Assembly: GCA_013205155.1 (NCBI GenBank)
Contig: JABMMT010000002.1
Location: 1-10,579, forward strand
Source: Betaproteobacteria bacterium
Lineage (GTDB): Bacteria > Pseudomonadota > Gammaproteobacteria > Burkholderiales > Burkholderiaceae
Length of the DNA: 10,579 bases
Direction of reading: 5' to 3'
Part shown: in pieces, positions 1 to 6,970 of the stretch
Position numbering within the stretch: position 1 is the stretch's first letter
Layout of the letters: the number at the start of each line of letters is the position of its first letter
Made by a program: the position numbers and the translations under genes
Notes under the pieces: model-generated
Told to the model about the DNA's origin: nothing
The model's database searches: none
Seen by the model: the letters and a program-made list of their open reading frames with translations, nothing else

Positions 1-401
1 CCATTTTCATAATGATCCACAAACACTTTTCCAACAGCATAAGTAGCAGCTGCACCAAATCCAGCCATAGTAGCGATCCCAACTAAATTACCGAAAGGAA
101 TCCACTTCAATAAAACAGGGACGGCAAGTTGCGCTCCATAGGAAGGAAGTAGAGTGGCTAGCAAAGTGGAGATGACGCCACTTACAACATACTTAGATGG
201 TTTTTCATCATATAAAGCAGAAATATTGACAATCAAATTAGCCTGTACACCTGCTAAAGCAGCAAGATCCAGTCCATTTACAGGAATGAGGGTTGCAGCA
301 GCAGCCCATTTTGATGCAGAAGTGATTAGTTGATTGCTTAAATCTTCCCGAGTAGGGGTTATTGATGAGACTTCATTCGATGCATTTGCAATTGCTTCCA
401 T
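1..401 (-). CDS. DUF697 family membrane protein, partial (C-terminus off the left edge)
   Basis: The reverse-strand frame starts MEAIANASNEVSS and stays open for 133 codons to the window edge. After a polar N-terminus of about 28 residues comes KWAAAATLIPVNGLDLAAL, then a glycine/alanine-rich hydrophobic segment, and finally GAAATYAVGKVFVDHYEN. This arrangement matches the DUF697 family seen in GTPase-associated membrane proteins (WAAAAGLIPIPG..D...., then TYA.G..F..H.E). Two or three hydrophobic segments suggest an inner-membrane protein. The start is supported by AGGAG (reverse of 409-413) seven bases upstream of the ATG. It lies 98 bases downstream of the lipoprotein gene on the same strand and is probably in the same transcription unit. 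The family has no firmly known biochemical activity, and no GTPase motif is visible in the part present. The remaining C-terminus lies outside the window. Confidence 0.8.
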   Translation of the reverse strand, partial: MEAIANASNEVSSITPTREDLSNQLITSASKWAAAATLIPVNGLDLAALAGVQANLIVNISALYDEKPSKYVVSGVISTLLATLLPSYGAQLAVPVLLKWIPFGNLVGIATMAGFGAAATYAVGKVFVDHYEN

Positions 402-499
402 CTTTACTCTCCTAGTAATTACTGTTTAAAGTGAAAAAATAACATCTATATATTTACTTTTTATGACATCTAGCCTAAAAATTACTCTGAATACATCAT
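402..499. other. short AT-rich spacer, no feature seen
   Basis: This is the space between the lipoprotein stop and the DUF697 start. Apart from the AGGAG ribosome binding site next to the DUF697 start it holds no convincing hairpin or promoter, so co-transcription of the two genes is plausible. Confidence 0.5.
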
Positions 500-1747
500 T
501 TACTTAACCAAAACAGCAGGTGATGCAGGAATCGAACCATTCACCTTATTGAGATTTAGTAACTGTGCCATCATATTAATTACTACTGGGGAGAACCCAT
601 TATCCTTTGAGGGTATCTCATAGGTGTTACCACGGTAATTCACACTTGCCAATGGGTTCTCTAGTTTCTGATTTTTCTTCACTACAAATATTGGGACTAG
701 GTCTGAGCTTTTTTGAACAACACCAGCCGTAGGGTTAATAGTTACCTGAAAATCAGCCTGGTTACTTTGTAATTTTAAGATTTCACCGAGGTATTGGTAG
801 ATATCACGATTAGATCTAACCCCAAAAGCAATCGAGGTCTTACCTGCAACAGGAAGTGCATCAGAAGTAATACCAGAGCTCTCTATTTTGTCCTTTGAGC
901 TAGCCACAGGTTTGGCGCAAAAGTAAGAAGAACCGAACTCATTCTTAACCTCGTCCGTATACGCACTTTCGCCGAAACAGAGAGTGATGGCCTCATTCAT
1001 TTGCATTAATTGATAGTAGGCCTCCTTCTTACCAACTGCTGGAAAAGATTTCATACTCAACTTATCGACATTTTTGGACGAAAGATAGGATGGCAGGACA
1101 GTAGCCGCTAAAGTTTGCGTTAGCTGAGGCCCTATGGGGGTTTCAAAATGATTTGTCTGGGTCGTTAAGTTGTACTTAATTAGTAAATCGATAACCGATT
1201 GAAATTGCTTAAAAGACTTTGCATATGGGCTATTGATATACATCTCAACTTTTCCATCCGGCTTTACAAAAGAAACCGAGCCTACCAGCAAATAAATCAT
1301 CAATTCGCCCGGTACATTTCCAGAGGCAAAGTAATTTACCGTTGATAGAGGAATTCTGCTATTGAAACTGGTTTGAAAGGTAGCATTATCTAAGGAGGAC
1401 TGCGTATAGTTAAAAGAGCTACCGACGCTTACGTTTGGAGTAATGGATAAAGCTGATGTAGCAGCACTGAATACACCTGCGCCAAGAACACTATTACTCC
1501 AAGTTCCGCCAACACTCGCTGAAAAGTTTCCTGTTCCAATAATGCTAGGGATATCTAAAAAACTCAAGGGTAATCCATCTGCAGCGCGAACAACGTTTAA
1601 TAAAATATTATTAAAGTTGTACTGCTCAACAGTATTTTGATATTCCGCAGCCATTGAGTTAAAGGACGGGCTCCGCACAGCACAACCGCTAATAAACGCA
1701 CAAGAAGTCACAACTGCTAGTGCCCTCTTTAAAGTCTGACTTTTCAT
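500..1747 (-). CDS. predicted outer-membrane lipoprotein of unknown function, 415 aa
   Basis: The frame is open upstream of this point, but the ATG at 1747 is chosen because it yields a textbook lipoprotein signal: MKSQTLKRALAVVTSC then a lipobox ISGC with Cys22 as the lipidated residue. Residues +2 and +3 are Ala-Val, not Asp, which in Gram-negative rules predicts outer-membrane sorting. The mature part has a conserved-looking block near residues 40-70 (NNILLNVVRAADGLPLSF), then a Ser/Thr/Asn/Gly-rich stretch that looks beta-rich, and later an alpha/beta-looking region (SFKQFQSVIDLLIKYN). The start overlaps the stop of the upstream small membrane gene in an ATGA arrangement, which suggests translational coupling. 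I do not recognise a characterised family. The block reminds me of conserved hypothetical lipoproteins of Proteobacteria, which is a weak recollection. Function unknown. Confidence 0.85.
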   Translation of the reverse strand: MKSQTLKRALAVVTSCAFISGCAVRSPSFNSMAAEYQNTVEQYNFNNILLNVVRAADGLPLSFLDIPSIIGTGNFSASVGGTWSNSVLGAGVFSAATSALSITPNVSVGSSFNYTQSSLDNATFQTSFNSRIPLSTVNYFASGNVPGELMIYLLVGSVSFVKPDGKVEMYINSPYAKSFKQFQSVIDLLIKYNLTTQTNHFETPIGPQLTQTLAATVLPSYLSSKNVDKLSMKSFPAVGKKEAYYQLMQMNEAITLCFGESAYTDEVKNEFGSSYFCAKPVASSKDKIESSGITSDALPVAGKTSIAFGVRSNRDIYQYLGEILKLQSNQADFQVTINPTAGVVQKSSDLVPIFVVKKNQKLENPLASVNYRGNTYEIPSKDNGFSPVVINMMAQLLNLNKVNGSIPASPAVLVK

Positions 1748-1956
1748 CCTAGAATAAACCTCATTAAAAAAAAGAAACATGTAAAAAACAGGGTAACCAG
1801 CACTACCTGTATCAGAAAATAAGACCAAAGCATTATGATTCCAAGAAAACCACTACGACCGGTTTTTGCAACCCTCAACCAAGACAAAAACATAAATAAA
1901 GCCCCAAGTACAACTGAAACTAATATGATTTTTAGGGCAATTGTTAGCGTAAGCAA
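1744..1956 (-). CDS. small two-helix membrane protein, 70 aa, TTG start
   Basis: The product is MLTLTIALKIILVSVVLGAL..., with two hydrophobic segments near residues 3-27 and 36-68 separated by a short basic loop (WLRVAKTGRSGF). The start codon is TTG; no ATG or GTG lies in frame between it and the upstream stop, and the nearest purine-rich stretch (GAAAGA) makes only a weak ribosome binding site. The stop codon TGA overlaps the ATG of the lipoprotein gene (ATGA), which is the main argument that the frame is translated. It may serve as a membrane partner of the lipoprotein. No family recognised. A chance open frame remains possible because the window is AT-rich and such frames tend to encode hydrophobic residues. 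Confidence 0.55.
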   Translation of the reverse strand: MLTLTIALKIILVSVVLGALFMFLSWLRVAKTGRSGFLGIIMLWSYFLIQVVLVTLFFTCFFFLMRFILG

Positions 1957-2487
1957 AAAAATTCTTTCATTAATGGTGGATCAAAAAAAATAGATTAATT
2001 GAGGATTAATATACAATCAAAACATAATATAAACAAGCATTCATTGAGAAATTTTAAAAGAATACCCAAAATAGCGCGTTAAAATAGTATACCTTTGAGT
2101 CATTATTTAAATAAGTGAATATTCATAAGAAATTCATAAATTTATGTTAAGGGATCAAATATATCAATATCTAGCCTACATAAATCAAAGGGGGTGATGC
2201 AGACTCAATCTTTGACTTTTCTTCAGGCTAATCTTGGAAAGCCCAAAATACAGATGTTTCTTTGATCCCCTCCCCATGCCAGGCTAGCAATTAAGTGGCT
2301 GATCAAAAAAAAGATGCTGTCATTTGGGAGCGCCCAAATAGAACAAATTGATTTCAATTCAGAGGGTCAGAGCTTTAAAGTACTAATATTTGAATATCTT
2401 AATTTCTATCTCGGCTGTGTTATCGTAAGTCTTTTGCGTTAATTCTTAAATAATAATACCGTTGCATAGTTAGGTTAGCATTGCGCT
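1957..2487. promoter_or_regulatory. 531-base divergent intergenic region with nested inverted repeats
   Basis: No convincing gene lies here. The first ~190 bases are extremely AT-rich and probably hold the promoter of the leftward operon, but no clean -35/-10 pair stands out. From 2151 there are three nested inverted repeats: GGGATCAAA (2151-2159) with TTTGATCCC (2261-2269); TAGCCT (2172-2177) with AGGCTA (2225-2230); TCAAAG (2185-2190) with CTTTGA (2210-2215). Between the second and first right arms sits a small hairpin, TTGG (2234-2237) with CCAA (2243-2246). A separate hairpin ATTTGGG/CCCAAAT spans 2322-2339 with loop AGCG. If transcribed rightward, this could be a structured leader of the gene at 2488. 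Chance pairing in AT-rich DNA is a serious alternative. Confidence 0.3.
2197..2442 (+). pseudogene. possible small gene remnant interrupted by one TGA
   Basis: An ATG with a strong GGGG ribosome binding site (2191-2194, though only two bases from the ATG) opens a 22-codon frame, MQTQSLTFLQANLGKPKIQM. It ends at TGA (2263-2265), and the same frame then continues without a stop to TAA at 2440-2442. The second part contains a protein-like stretch, MLSFGSAQIEQIDFNSEG, beginning at an ATG at 2314. It may be a decayed gene, two tiny peptides, or chance. No family recognised. It overlaps the inverted repeats described for this region, and both readings cannot be equally important. Confidence 0.15.
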
Positions 2488-3480
2488 ATGAATATTAAAA
2501 ACTATCTTATAGGCATAATTGCCATTCTTTTGGTAATGTTCATACCTACCCTAAATTGGCTTGATAAAAAGTATTCTTTCGACCCATTAAAGCTGGAAAG
2601 TGGCAATACTAATAGCTCGGATAAAAGTAAAAACCCAGATTTGCTAGCCGCTAATTCAAGTGACGACTCCAATAAAACTTCGAGTCTGCAAACTGAAAAA
2701 CCAACAAATACCAAGACTGAAACCCCTTCCCAGCCGGAAACAGGCGAAGAGTCGATCTCCATCCTCAACAAACCCCCACCTGAGGGTGCAACACTTCCTA
2801 GAAGTATCTGTATGGTAACCAGCGTAGATCTTAAATGGGAAGGAATCTTCGCCACCGTGTTCACAAATCTTGCAAGTGAAAGCTGCGATGTCCCGGCTTT
2901 TAAAACGATGAGTATTGCCTCTGCAGGCGCTCAAGTAGGACCCGTCAACCAGAACTTTCACACAACCAAAACTGGGCCTTACTATACTACCGCAACAAAG
3001 GATTTAACTGTCTCGGATAGGGAGTTCACCTTCATTGGTAGCCAGAGATTTGCACAAACTATTAGCCTAAAGATAGGTTGGCTTGACATCCTCCGCAATC
3101 CAGAGTTTTTGGTTGGCACTAGTGTTATCAGAAGGGCTCAGTATTTCCCTCTAAGGGCTCAACAGGATATGAACGCTTTTTGGTCGCCTGGAGAACCAGC
3201 CTATGTTTTGATAACTCCAAATGGTGAAACGTACCTCATGACGCATTACAGCGTAAAGCTACTGCCTGGCCTCAATCGCTACAACTTATTGTCCTTAAAT
3301 AAACTTCTCATTCTTCCTCCTAACTGGAAATTTGTTAAGGCAGAAATCACAAAACCAATATGGATAACTCAGGGATCTGAGCAGGCCTATACACAAATCA
3401 TGACTTACGATAATTTAGGCAACATCTACGTTAAAGCCGATCTGAAAGCAACGGTAGACTTAAAAAATGCTACTAAGTAA
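2488..3480 (+). CDS. membrane-anchored protein of unknown function, 330 aa
   Basis: The N-terminus MNIKNYLIGIIAILLVMF forms one transmembrane segment (about residues 5-22) with no signal peptidase site, so the protein is probably anchored with the rest in the periplasm. Residues ~38-100 are a low-complexity linker rich in Ser, Asn, Asp, Lys, Thr, Pro and Glu. Residues ~105-325 form a compact-looking domain with two Cys (108 and 133) that could form a disulfide, and blocks such as WSPGEPAYVLITPNGETYLM and KPIWITQGSEQAYTQIMTYD. The ATG follows only a weak AGG-containing site (TTAGGTTAG). The gene converges with the SPFH gene, with eight bases between stop codons. No family recognised; a periplasmic binding or cell-envelope role is possible but unproven. 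Confidence 0.85.
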   Translation: MNIKNYLIGIIAILLVMFIPTLNWLDKKYSFDPLKLESGNTNSSDKSKNPDLLAANSSDDSNKTSSLQTEKPTNTKTETPSQPETGEESISILNKPPPEGATLPRSICMVTSVDLKWEGIFATVFTNLASESCDVPAFKTMSIASAGAQVGPVNQNFHTTKTGPYYTTATKDLTVSDREFTFIGSQRFAQTISLKIGWLDILRNPEFLVGTSVIRRAQYFPLRAQQDMNAFWSPGEPAYVLITPNGETYLMTHYSVKLLPGLNRYNLLSLNKLLILPPNWKFVKAEITKPIWITQGSEQAYTQIMTYDNLGNIYVKADLKATVDLKNATK

Positions 3481-3488
3481 ATCTTAAA

Positions 3489-4412
3489 TTATTTAGCTAC
3501 AGAATTTTTAGAGTTGGCATTCTTGAAATCATCAAAAATTAATGGTAGACCACTCTGACCAGAGCCAAAAATAACAATCTTTGCATTGTTTGAATTTGCC
3601 AATTTCTCAGTTGCCTGAATACCAGTAAGACGCAAATAATTGTCCGTCAGGCCGGATCCTATAGTATCTTGGAAACTCTTGATTCCGCCTGCCTCTATTT
3701 TCTTTCTTTCAGCCTCTTTTTGAGCAGCCTGTAGAACAAAAACCATTGCATCCGCTTTTGCTTGTTCAGTTACTTTCTGCTGCATTGCCTGCGCGACAGA
3801 TTCAGGAAATTCAACATTGGTAATTTGAACGCTATTAATGTCAAGTAAATGCAATTTAATTAAACCATCTGGATTAAATGAGTTAATAATTCTTTCATTG
3901 GTATCGATAGCTATATCTTTGGCTGCAGCCGTAAGAGAAGATGTGAATGCATCTTTGGATGATAATTTCCCAATTACTTGTCGGGTGATCTGTGTAACCT
4001 CAGGCGTAACAATTTTGCTAACATAATCAGTGCCAATATATTTATGAAGATAAGGCACTGTTTTGGAATCAATCTCGAATTGAAATATGACTGTAGCCTT
4101 CGTTTTTAACTGATCAAGTGTCAGTACTTCGAGGTTAAGCGTTTGACTTTGAGTTTGGATTGAGTATTGAGTAACTTTGCTCCATGGCACAAGAATGTGG
4201 GCACCTTCGTTTAAGATATTTTTAGTGTTTACACCATTAGCTAAGGGGTTATAAATAACACCTACATACCCAGCAGGAATTACATGCAGTATTTCCGGCA
4301 ATAGAACTATGAAACTTGATACAAAAATAATGCCGCCAACGGCGATAGCAAGTAGATTCTTTTTTATCAAAAGCTTCAGATAGGCGATCTTCGATTGAAC
4401 CAATTCATTCAT
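3489..4412 (-). CDS. SPFH/prohibitin-like membrane protein, 307 aa
   Basis: A short cytoplasmic N-terminus precedes one transmembrane helix (about residues 20-43). An SPFH (stomatin/prohibitin/flotillin/HflK-C) domain follows: IPAGYVGVIYNPLANGV at 45-61, EGAHILVPW at 69-77, and LTLDQLKTKATVIFQFEI at 97-114. The typical prohibitin segment ITNVEFPESVAQAM (197-210) leads into a charged Ala/Lys/Glu-rich coiled coil (211-242). The tail has NAKIVIFGSGQSGLPLI, like the conserved C-terminus of prohibitins. SPFH proteins form ring- or cage-like oligomers at the membrane and modulate partner proteases or organise membrane proteins. The start lies five bases after the stop of the ABC exporter gene with no clear ribosome binding site, which suggests translational coupling and a shared role with the exporter. 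That functional link is inference; no protease gene is present beside it. Confidence 0.9.
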   Translation of the reverse strand: MNELVQSKIAYLKLLIKKNLLAIAVGGIIFVSSFIVLLPEILHVIPAGYVGVIYNPLANGVNTKNILNEGAHILVPWSKVTQYSIQTQSQTLNLEVLTLDQLKTKATVIFQFEIDSKTVPYLHKYIGTDYVSKIVTPEVTQITRQVIGKLSSKDAFTSSLTAAAKDIAIDTNERIINSFNPDGLIKLHLLDINSVQITNVEFPESVAQAMQQKVTEQAKADAMVFVLQAAQKEAERKKIEAGGIKSFQDTIGSGLTDNYLRLTGIQATEKLANSNNAKIVIFGSGQSGLPLIFDDFKNANSKNSVAK

Positions 4413-4417
4413 ACTGT

Positions 4418-6049
4418 TTAGGTGCTCTGTGCTAGCATTCCATTTTGAATTTTAATAAGATGATCAGACTTAGAATAGTACTGATCATCATGGGTAATAG
4501 CAATGATAGTTTTACCTTGATTTTTAAGTTCGGGAAGAATAAATTCATAGAAATATTTTCTAAACTCTGGATCCTGATCAGAGGCCCACTCATCTAAAAC
4601 AATTATGGGCCTGTCTTCCAATATTGCAGTTATCAAGGCAATCCTCTTTCTCTGACCTGTAGAGAGATTGATATCGGAAAAACTGTTATCAGAGATTTTA
4701 GTCTTTTCAGACATCCCAAGCAGATCAATAGCAGCAGAAATTACCCTGTCATCTGCCGTGTAAATACCATACAGCCTTTTGAATAAGTGAAAGTCACTAA
4801 AAACAACTGAAAATAAATTACGATACGCAGGACTTGCAGGTTGGCTTACGAGATCTCCATTAAAATAAATACCGCCAGATGTTGGCTTATATAGGCCAAT
4901 TAATAATCGAATTAGCGTCGATTTTCCGGAGCCATTATTCCCCCTTACAAAGTATATTTTTCCTGGCTCAAAAATATAGCTGACAGGCCCAATAGAGAAG
5001 GACTTGTCACTCTTATTTTCATCATATTGATAAACAAGGTTTTTTAACTCTAGTGACTTCATCGCAGAGAAATTTTCATCCCCCGTAGTATTGTCTTCAC
5101 TGGCCTCAATCTTATTGAGCTTTTCCTCTAAAAGCAAAAGCTCCTCTGCTGAAGCGCTCGCCTGTGCCAACGGAGGAATGTTTCCAACAATACCTCCAAG
5201 CGCTCCAACTAAAAACATAATTGAAGTCGTAATGGATTGGACGCTGTTAGAGTAATCTTTAAAAAGAACTGGCAACACAAATACTGCGATACCTACCAAT
5301 ATATAAAAGAAAAGTTGCGGAGCAATTGTCGCATTCACTAAGGCAAACATTGCCTCAATCTTCATGGACTTAGATTTTCTAGATCCAAAGACAATTTCGC
5401 TAGATAATTCTGCAGCTCTTTTGGAGTTCATCTTAATTTCTTTGAATCCATCCATGAAATCAGAAAGAACTTTTAGACTCTCGCCCTCGTAATGCCATGC
5501 TTCACTGAATGCTTTGGTTGTCTTTGAGATTCGATTGGAAACAAGGAAAAATATTATAAAGGATGCGACTAAAACAATTAAAAAAGCTGGAACTGATACG
5601 AAACCAATATAAATCAGCAGAAAAATTAAAGTTGAGGCTGATTGGGCAATCTGTACGATACTTAAGATAGACTGAGAAACTGTTTGTGTGTCTCTTACCA
5701 AAATTTGTAATATCCAAGGCCGACCAATACCATCTATCGTCTTTAAGTCAGCCTTTAAAACTTGCGACATAATGCGTATCTTAAAAGTATGCATCAGAGA
5801 CTGGGTCGAAATGACATTTTCTTTACTAGATTTTCTTAGAGCATATAAATAGATAAAGAGCAAAATAATGAATGCAAAGAATTGCCATACGGCAGTTTTG
5901 CCAGTAGATGCAATGCTGGCTGATTTATTAATTAAAGCGATTAGCCCAGTATTGGCTAAACCCCCTAAGCAAGAGAGCAGTATGAGCTGCTTTAATTTAA
6001 CCGTACCCTCTCGTTGAATAAAACGAAATAAGGGAGCATCAAAAATCAT
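4418..6049 (-). CDS. SyrD/PvdE-type (cyclic peptide) ABC exporter, fused permease-ATPase, 543 aa
   Basis: The N-terminal half holds about six membrane segments (near 21-40, 52-71, 137-153, 155-171, 243-265, 271-292). The ATPase follows with Walker A GNNGSGKST at 370-378, signature LSTGQRKR at 462-469, Walker B IIVLDE at 482-487 and H-loop His520. The stretch LDEWASDQDPEFRKYFYEFI and the segment VFSDFHLF (Ser where the usual Q-loop Gln would be) are hallmarks of the cyclic peptide transporter group that includes SyrD, PvdE and YojI. These proteins export peptides such as syringomycin, ferribactin or microcin J25. There is no N-terminal C39 peptidase domain, unlike typical class II lantibiotic LanT proteins. 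AAGG lies six bases upstream of the ATG. It is the middle gene of the parA-exporter-SPFH operon. Export of the lanthipeptide is inferred from proximity. Confidence 0.92.
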   Translation of the reverse strand: MIFDAPLFRFIQREGTVKLKQLILLSCLGGLANTGLIALINKSASIASTGKTAVWQFFAFIILLFIYLYALRKSSKENVISTQSLMHTFKIRIMSQVLKADLKTIDGIGRPWILQILVRDTQTVSQSILSIVQIAQSASTLIFLLIYIGFVSVPAFLIVLVASFIIFFLVSNRISKTTKAFSEAWHYEGESLKVLSDFMDGFKEIKMNSKRAAELSSEIVFGSRKSKSMKIEAMFALVNATIAPQLFFYILVGIAVFVLPVLFKDYSNSVQSITTSIMFLVGALGGIVGNIPPLAQASASAEELLLLEEKLNKIEASEDNTTGDENFSAMKSLELKNLVYQYDENKSDKSFSIGPVSYIFEPGKIYFVRGNNGSGKSTLIRLLIGLYKPTSGGIYFNGDLVSQPASPAYRNLFSVVFSDFHLFKRLYGIYTADDRVISAAIDLLGMSEKTKISDNSFSDINLSTGQRKRIALITAILEDRPIIVLDEWASDQDPEFRKYFYEFILPELKNQGKTIIAITHDDQYYSKSDHLIKIQNGMLAQST

Positions 6050-6066
6050 AATAAACCTTGAAATTA

Positions 6067-6843
6067 TTAAGAAGTCTTTTTATTTGAAGTAGTTCTTTGC
6101 GTAACTTCTTTAGCTAAAGCCCGATAATCATCAGCGGCATAAGAATTTTTGTCATATTCAATTATACTTTCACTAAATGATGGCGCCTCAGCTAATCTAA
6201 TATTTTCTCTAATCTTTGTTTTAAAAACCTGATCGCCGAATTGCTGGACCAAGTTTTCCAATACATCGTGAGCGTGCCTTGTCCTAGAGTCGAATCTCGA
6301 TGCAATAAAACCCAATACCTCCAAATCAGGATTTAGGATTTCTTGCACATCTTGGATAGTATTAATAAGCTGAGTTACTCCAGATAGGGTCATGACATGT
6401 GTGGTCACAGGTACCAATAATTCCTTTGCAACAGCAAGCGCATTTAAGGTTAGTAGGCCTAGCGTTGGTGGTGTATCAATCAATACATAATCATAAGCAT
6501 CAACTGGCATTTTTTTAAGGCGCCTTTTGAGAATAGTCTCAACTGCTAGCTCACCAGACAAGACCTTTTCAATTTGAGCCAGTTCTTGAGAAGCAGCAAT
6601 AATATCTACCCCAGGAACACCGCAGGATCCAATAACACTGGTCAAGGATTCGGTGGACTTAAAAATTAGCATAGCCCCGTCCTCAGGGCCGTTCGCTCCC
6701 AGCCAATCGCTTGCATTAGCCTGGGGGTCAAGGTCAATCACCAACACTCTATTCTGCAGTTCGGCCAAGCAGGCAGCCAGATTGACAACTGTAGTTGTTT
6801 TGGCGCATCCGCCCTTTTGATTGGCGACGGCAATTATTCTCAT
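6067..6843 (-). CDS. parA: ParA/Soj-family ATPase, 258 aa, no ParB partner in view
   Basis: The ATG at 6843 is chosen over an upstream in-frame one because the family starts exactly with MRIIAVANQKGG, and GGAG (reverse of 6851-6854) lies seven bases upstream. The deviant Walker A is KGGCAKTTT (residues 10-18), the A' motif VLVIDLDPQAN follows at 33-43, and Walker B is YVLIDTPP at 119-126. SRFDSRTRHAHDV and LAEAPSFSESIIEYD are typical of chromosomal/plasmid ParA and Soj proteins. The length is normal for a ParA without an N-terminal DNA-binding domain. Such ATPases form nucleotide-dependent dimers on DNA or membrane and segregate or position cargo. No parB-like gene and no parS-like repeats are seen here. 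Its place at the head of an operon with an exporter and an SPFH gene suggests a positioning or regulatory role, or an origin in a plasmid; both are inference. Confidence 0.9.
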   Translation of the reverse strand: MRIIAVANQKGGCAKTTTVVNLAACLAELQNRVLVIDLDPQANASDWLGANGPEDGAMLIFKSTESLTSVIGSCGVPGVDIIAASQELAQIEKVLSGELAVETILKRRLKKMPVDAYDYVLIDTPPTLGLLTLNALAVAKELLVPVTTHVMTLSGVTQLINTIQDVQEILNPDLEVLGFIASRFDSRTRHAHDVLENLVQQFGDQVFKTKIRENIRLAEAPSFSESIIEYDKNSYAADDYRALAKEVTQRTTSNKKTS

Positions 6844-6850
6844 TTGAGCG

Positions 6851-6854
6851 CTCC
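6851..6854 (-). promoter_or_regulatory. ribosome binding site that fixes the ParA start
   Basis: GGAG on the minus strand sits seven bases from the ATG at 6843, while the upstream in-frame ATG at 6885 would add 14 residues (MGGLITPKIFWSAQ) absent from normal ParA proteins. Confidence 0.6.
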
Positions 6855-6907
6855 AAAAAATCTTAGGGGTAATTAGACCCCCCATTAAAGTCTTTCTGAA
6901 TTATCCT

Positions 6908-6970
6908 TCAATCCACCCCTACATCCTTAATAGCAAATTTTAGGCCATCAAATCTAAAAATAATCTTCAT
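6908..6970 (-). CDS. possible 20-residue leader peptide upstream of parA
   Basis: On the minus strand, a purine-rich AGAAGAGAG directly precedes an ATG that opens MKIIFRFDGLKFAIKDVGVD, ending in TGA 64 bases before the ParA ATG. The ATG and its putative ribosome binding site lie in the loop of an 11-bp inverted repeat (6940-6950 with 6982-6992). A short translated leader within a stem-loop could couple to parA expression, but a frame this short arises easily by chance. No known leader peptide is recognised. Confidence 0.2.
   Translation of the reverse strand: MKIIFRFDGLKFAIKDVGVD

Noticed and set aside
468..477. Ten-base direct repeat ATCTAGCCTA shared with 2169-2178
   Set aside because: Only two copies, no flanking similarity and no mobile element between them; expected by chance at this length.
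1443..1640. Plus-strand open frame antisense to the lipoprotein gene
   Set aside because: The lipoprotein frame has a lipobox and the ATGA coupling; the antisense frame has neither a ribosome binding site nor any motif.
1748..1828. Longer start for the lipoprotein (27 extra residues)
   Set aside because: It would bury the lipoprotein signal peptide in the interior; the ATG at 1747 puts the lipobox at the normal distance and overlaps the upstream stop.
2322..2339. Hairpin ATTTGGG/CCCAAAT as a rho-independent terminator
   Set aside because: No T-run directly follows on the plus strand; on the minus strand a run of eight T's begins nine bases away, too far for a normal terminator, and no gene ends there.
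2502..2961. Two overlapping minus-strand open frames (120 and 101 codons) inside the 330-aa gene
   Set aside because: They are antisense to a frame with a membrane helix, linker and domain structure, lack ribosome binding sites, and their products are compositionally odd with no recognisable motif.
4418..6049. Exporter as a bifunctional LanT with leader peptidase
   Set aside because: The N-terminus goes straight into membrane segments with no C39 Cys/His peptidase domain, and the ATPase motifs belong to the SyrD/PvdE group.
6844..6885. Upstream start for ParA adding MGGLITPKIFWSAQ
   Set aside because: ParA proteins begin at MRIIAV/MKIIAV just before the Walker A motif, and the GGAG site matches the internal ATG.
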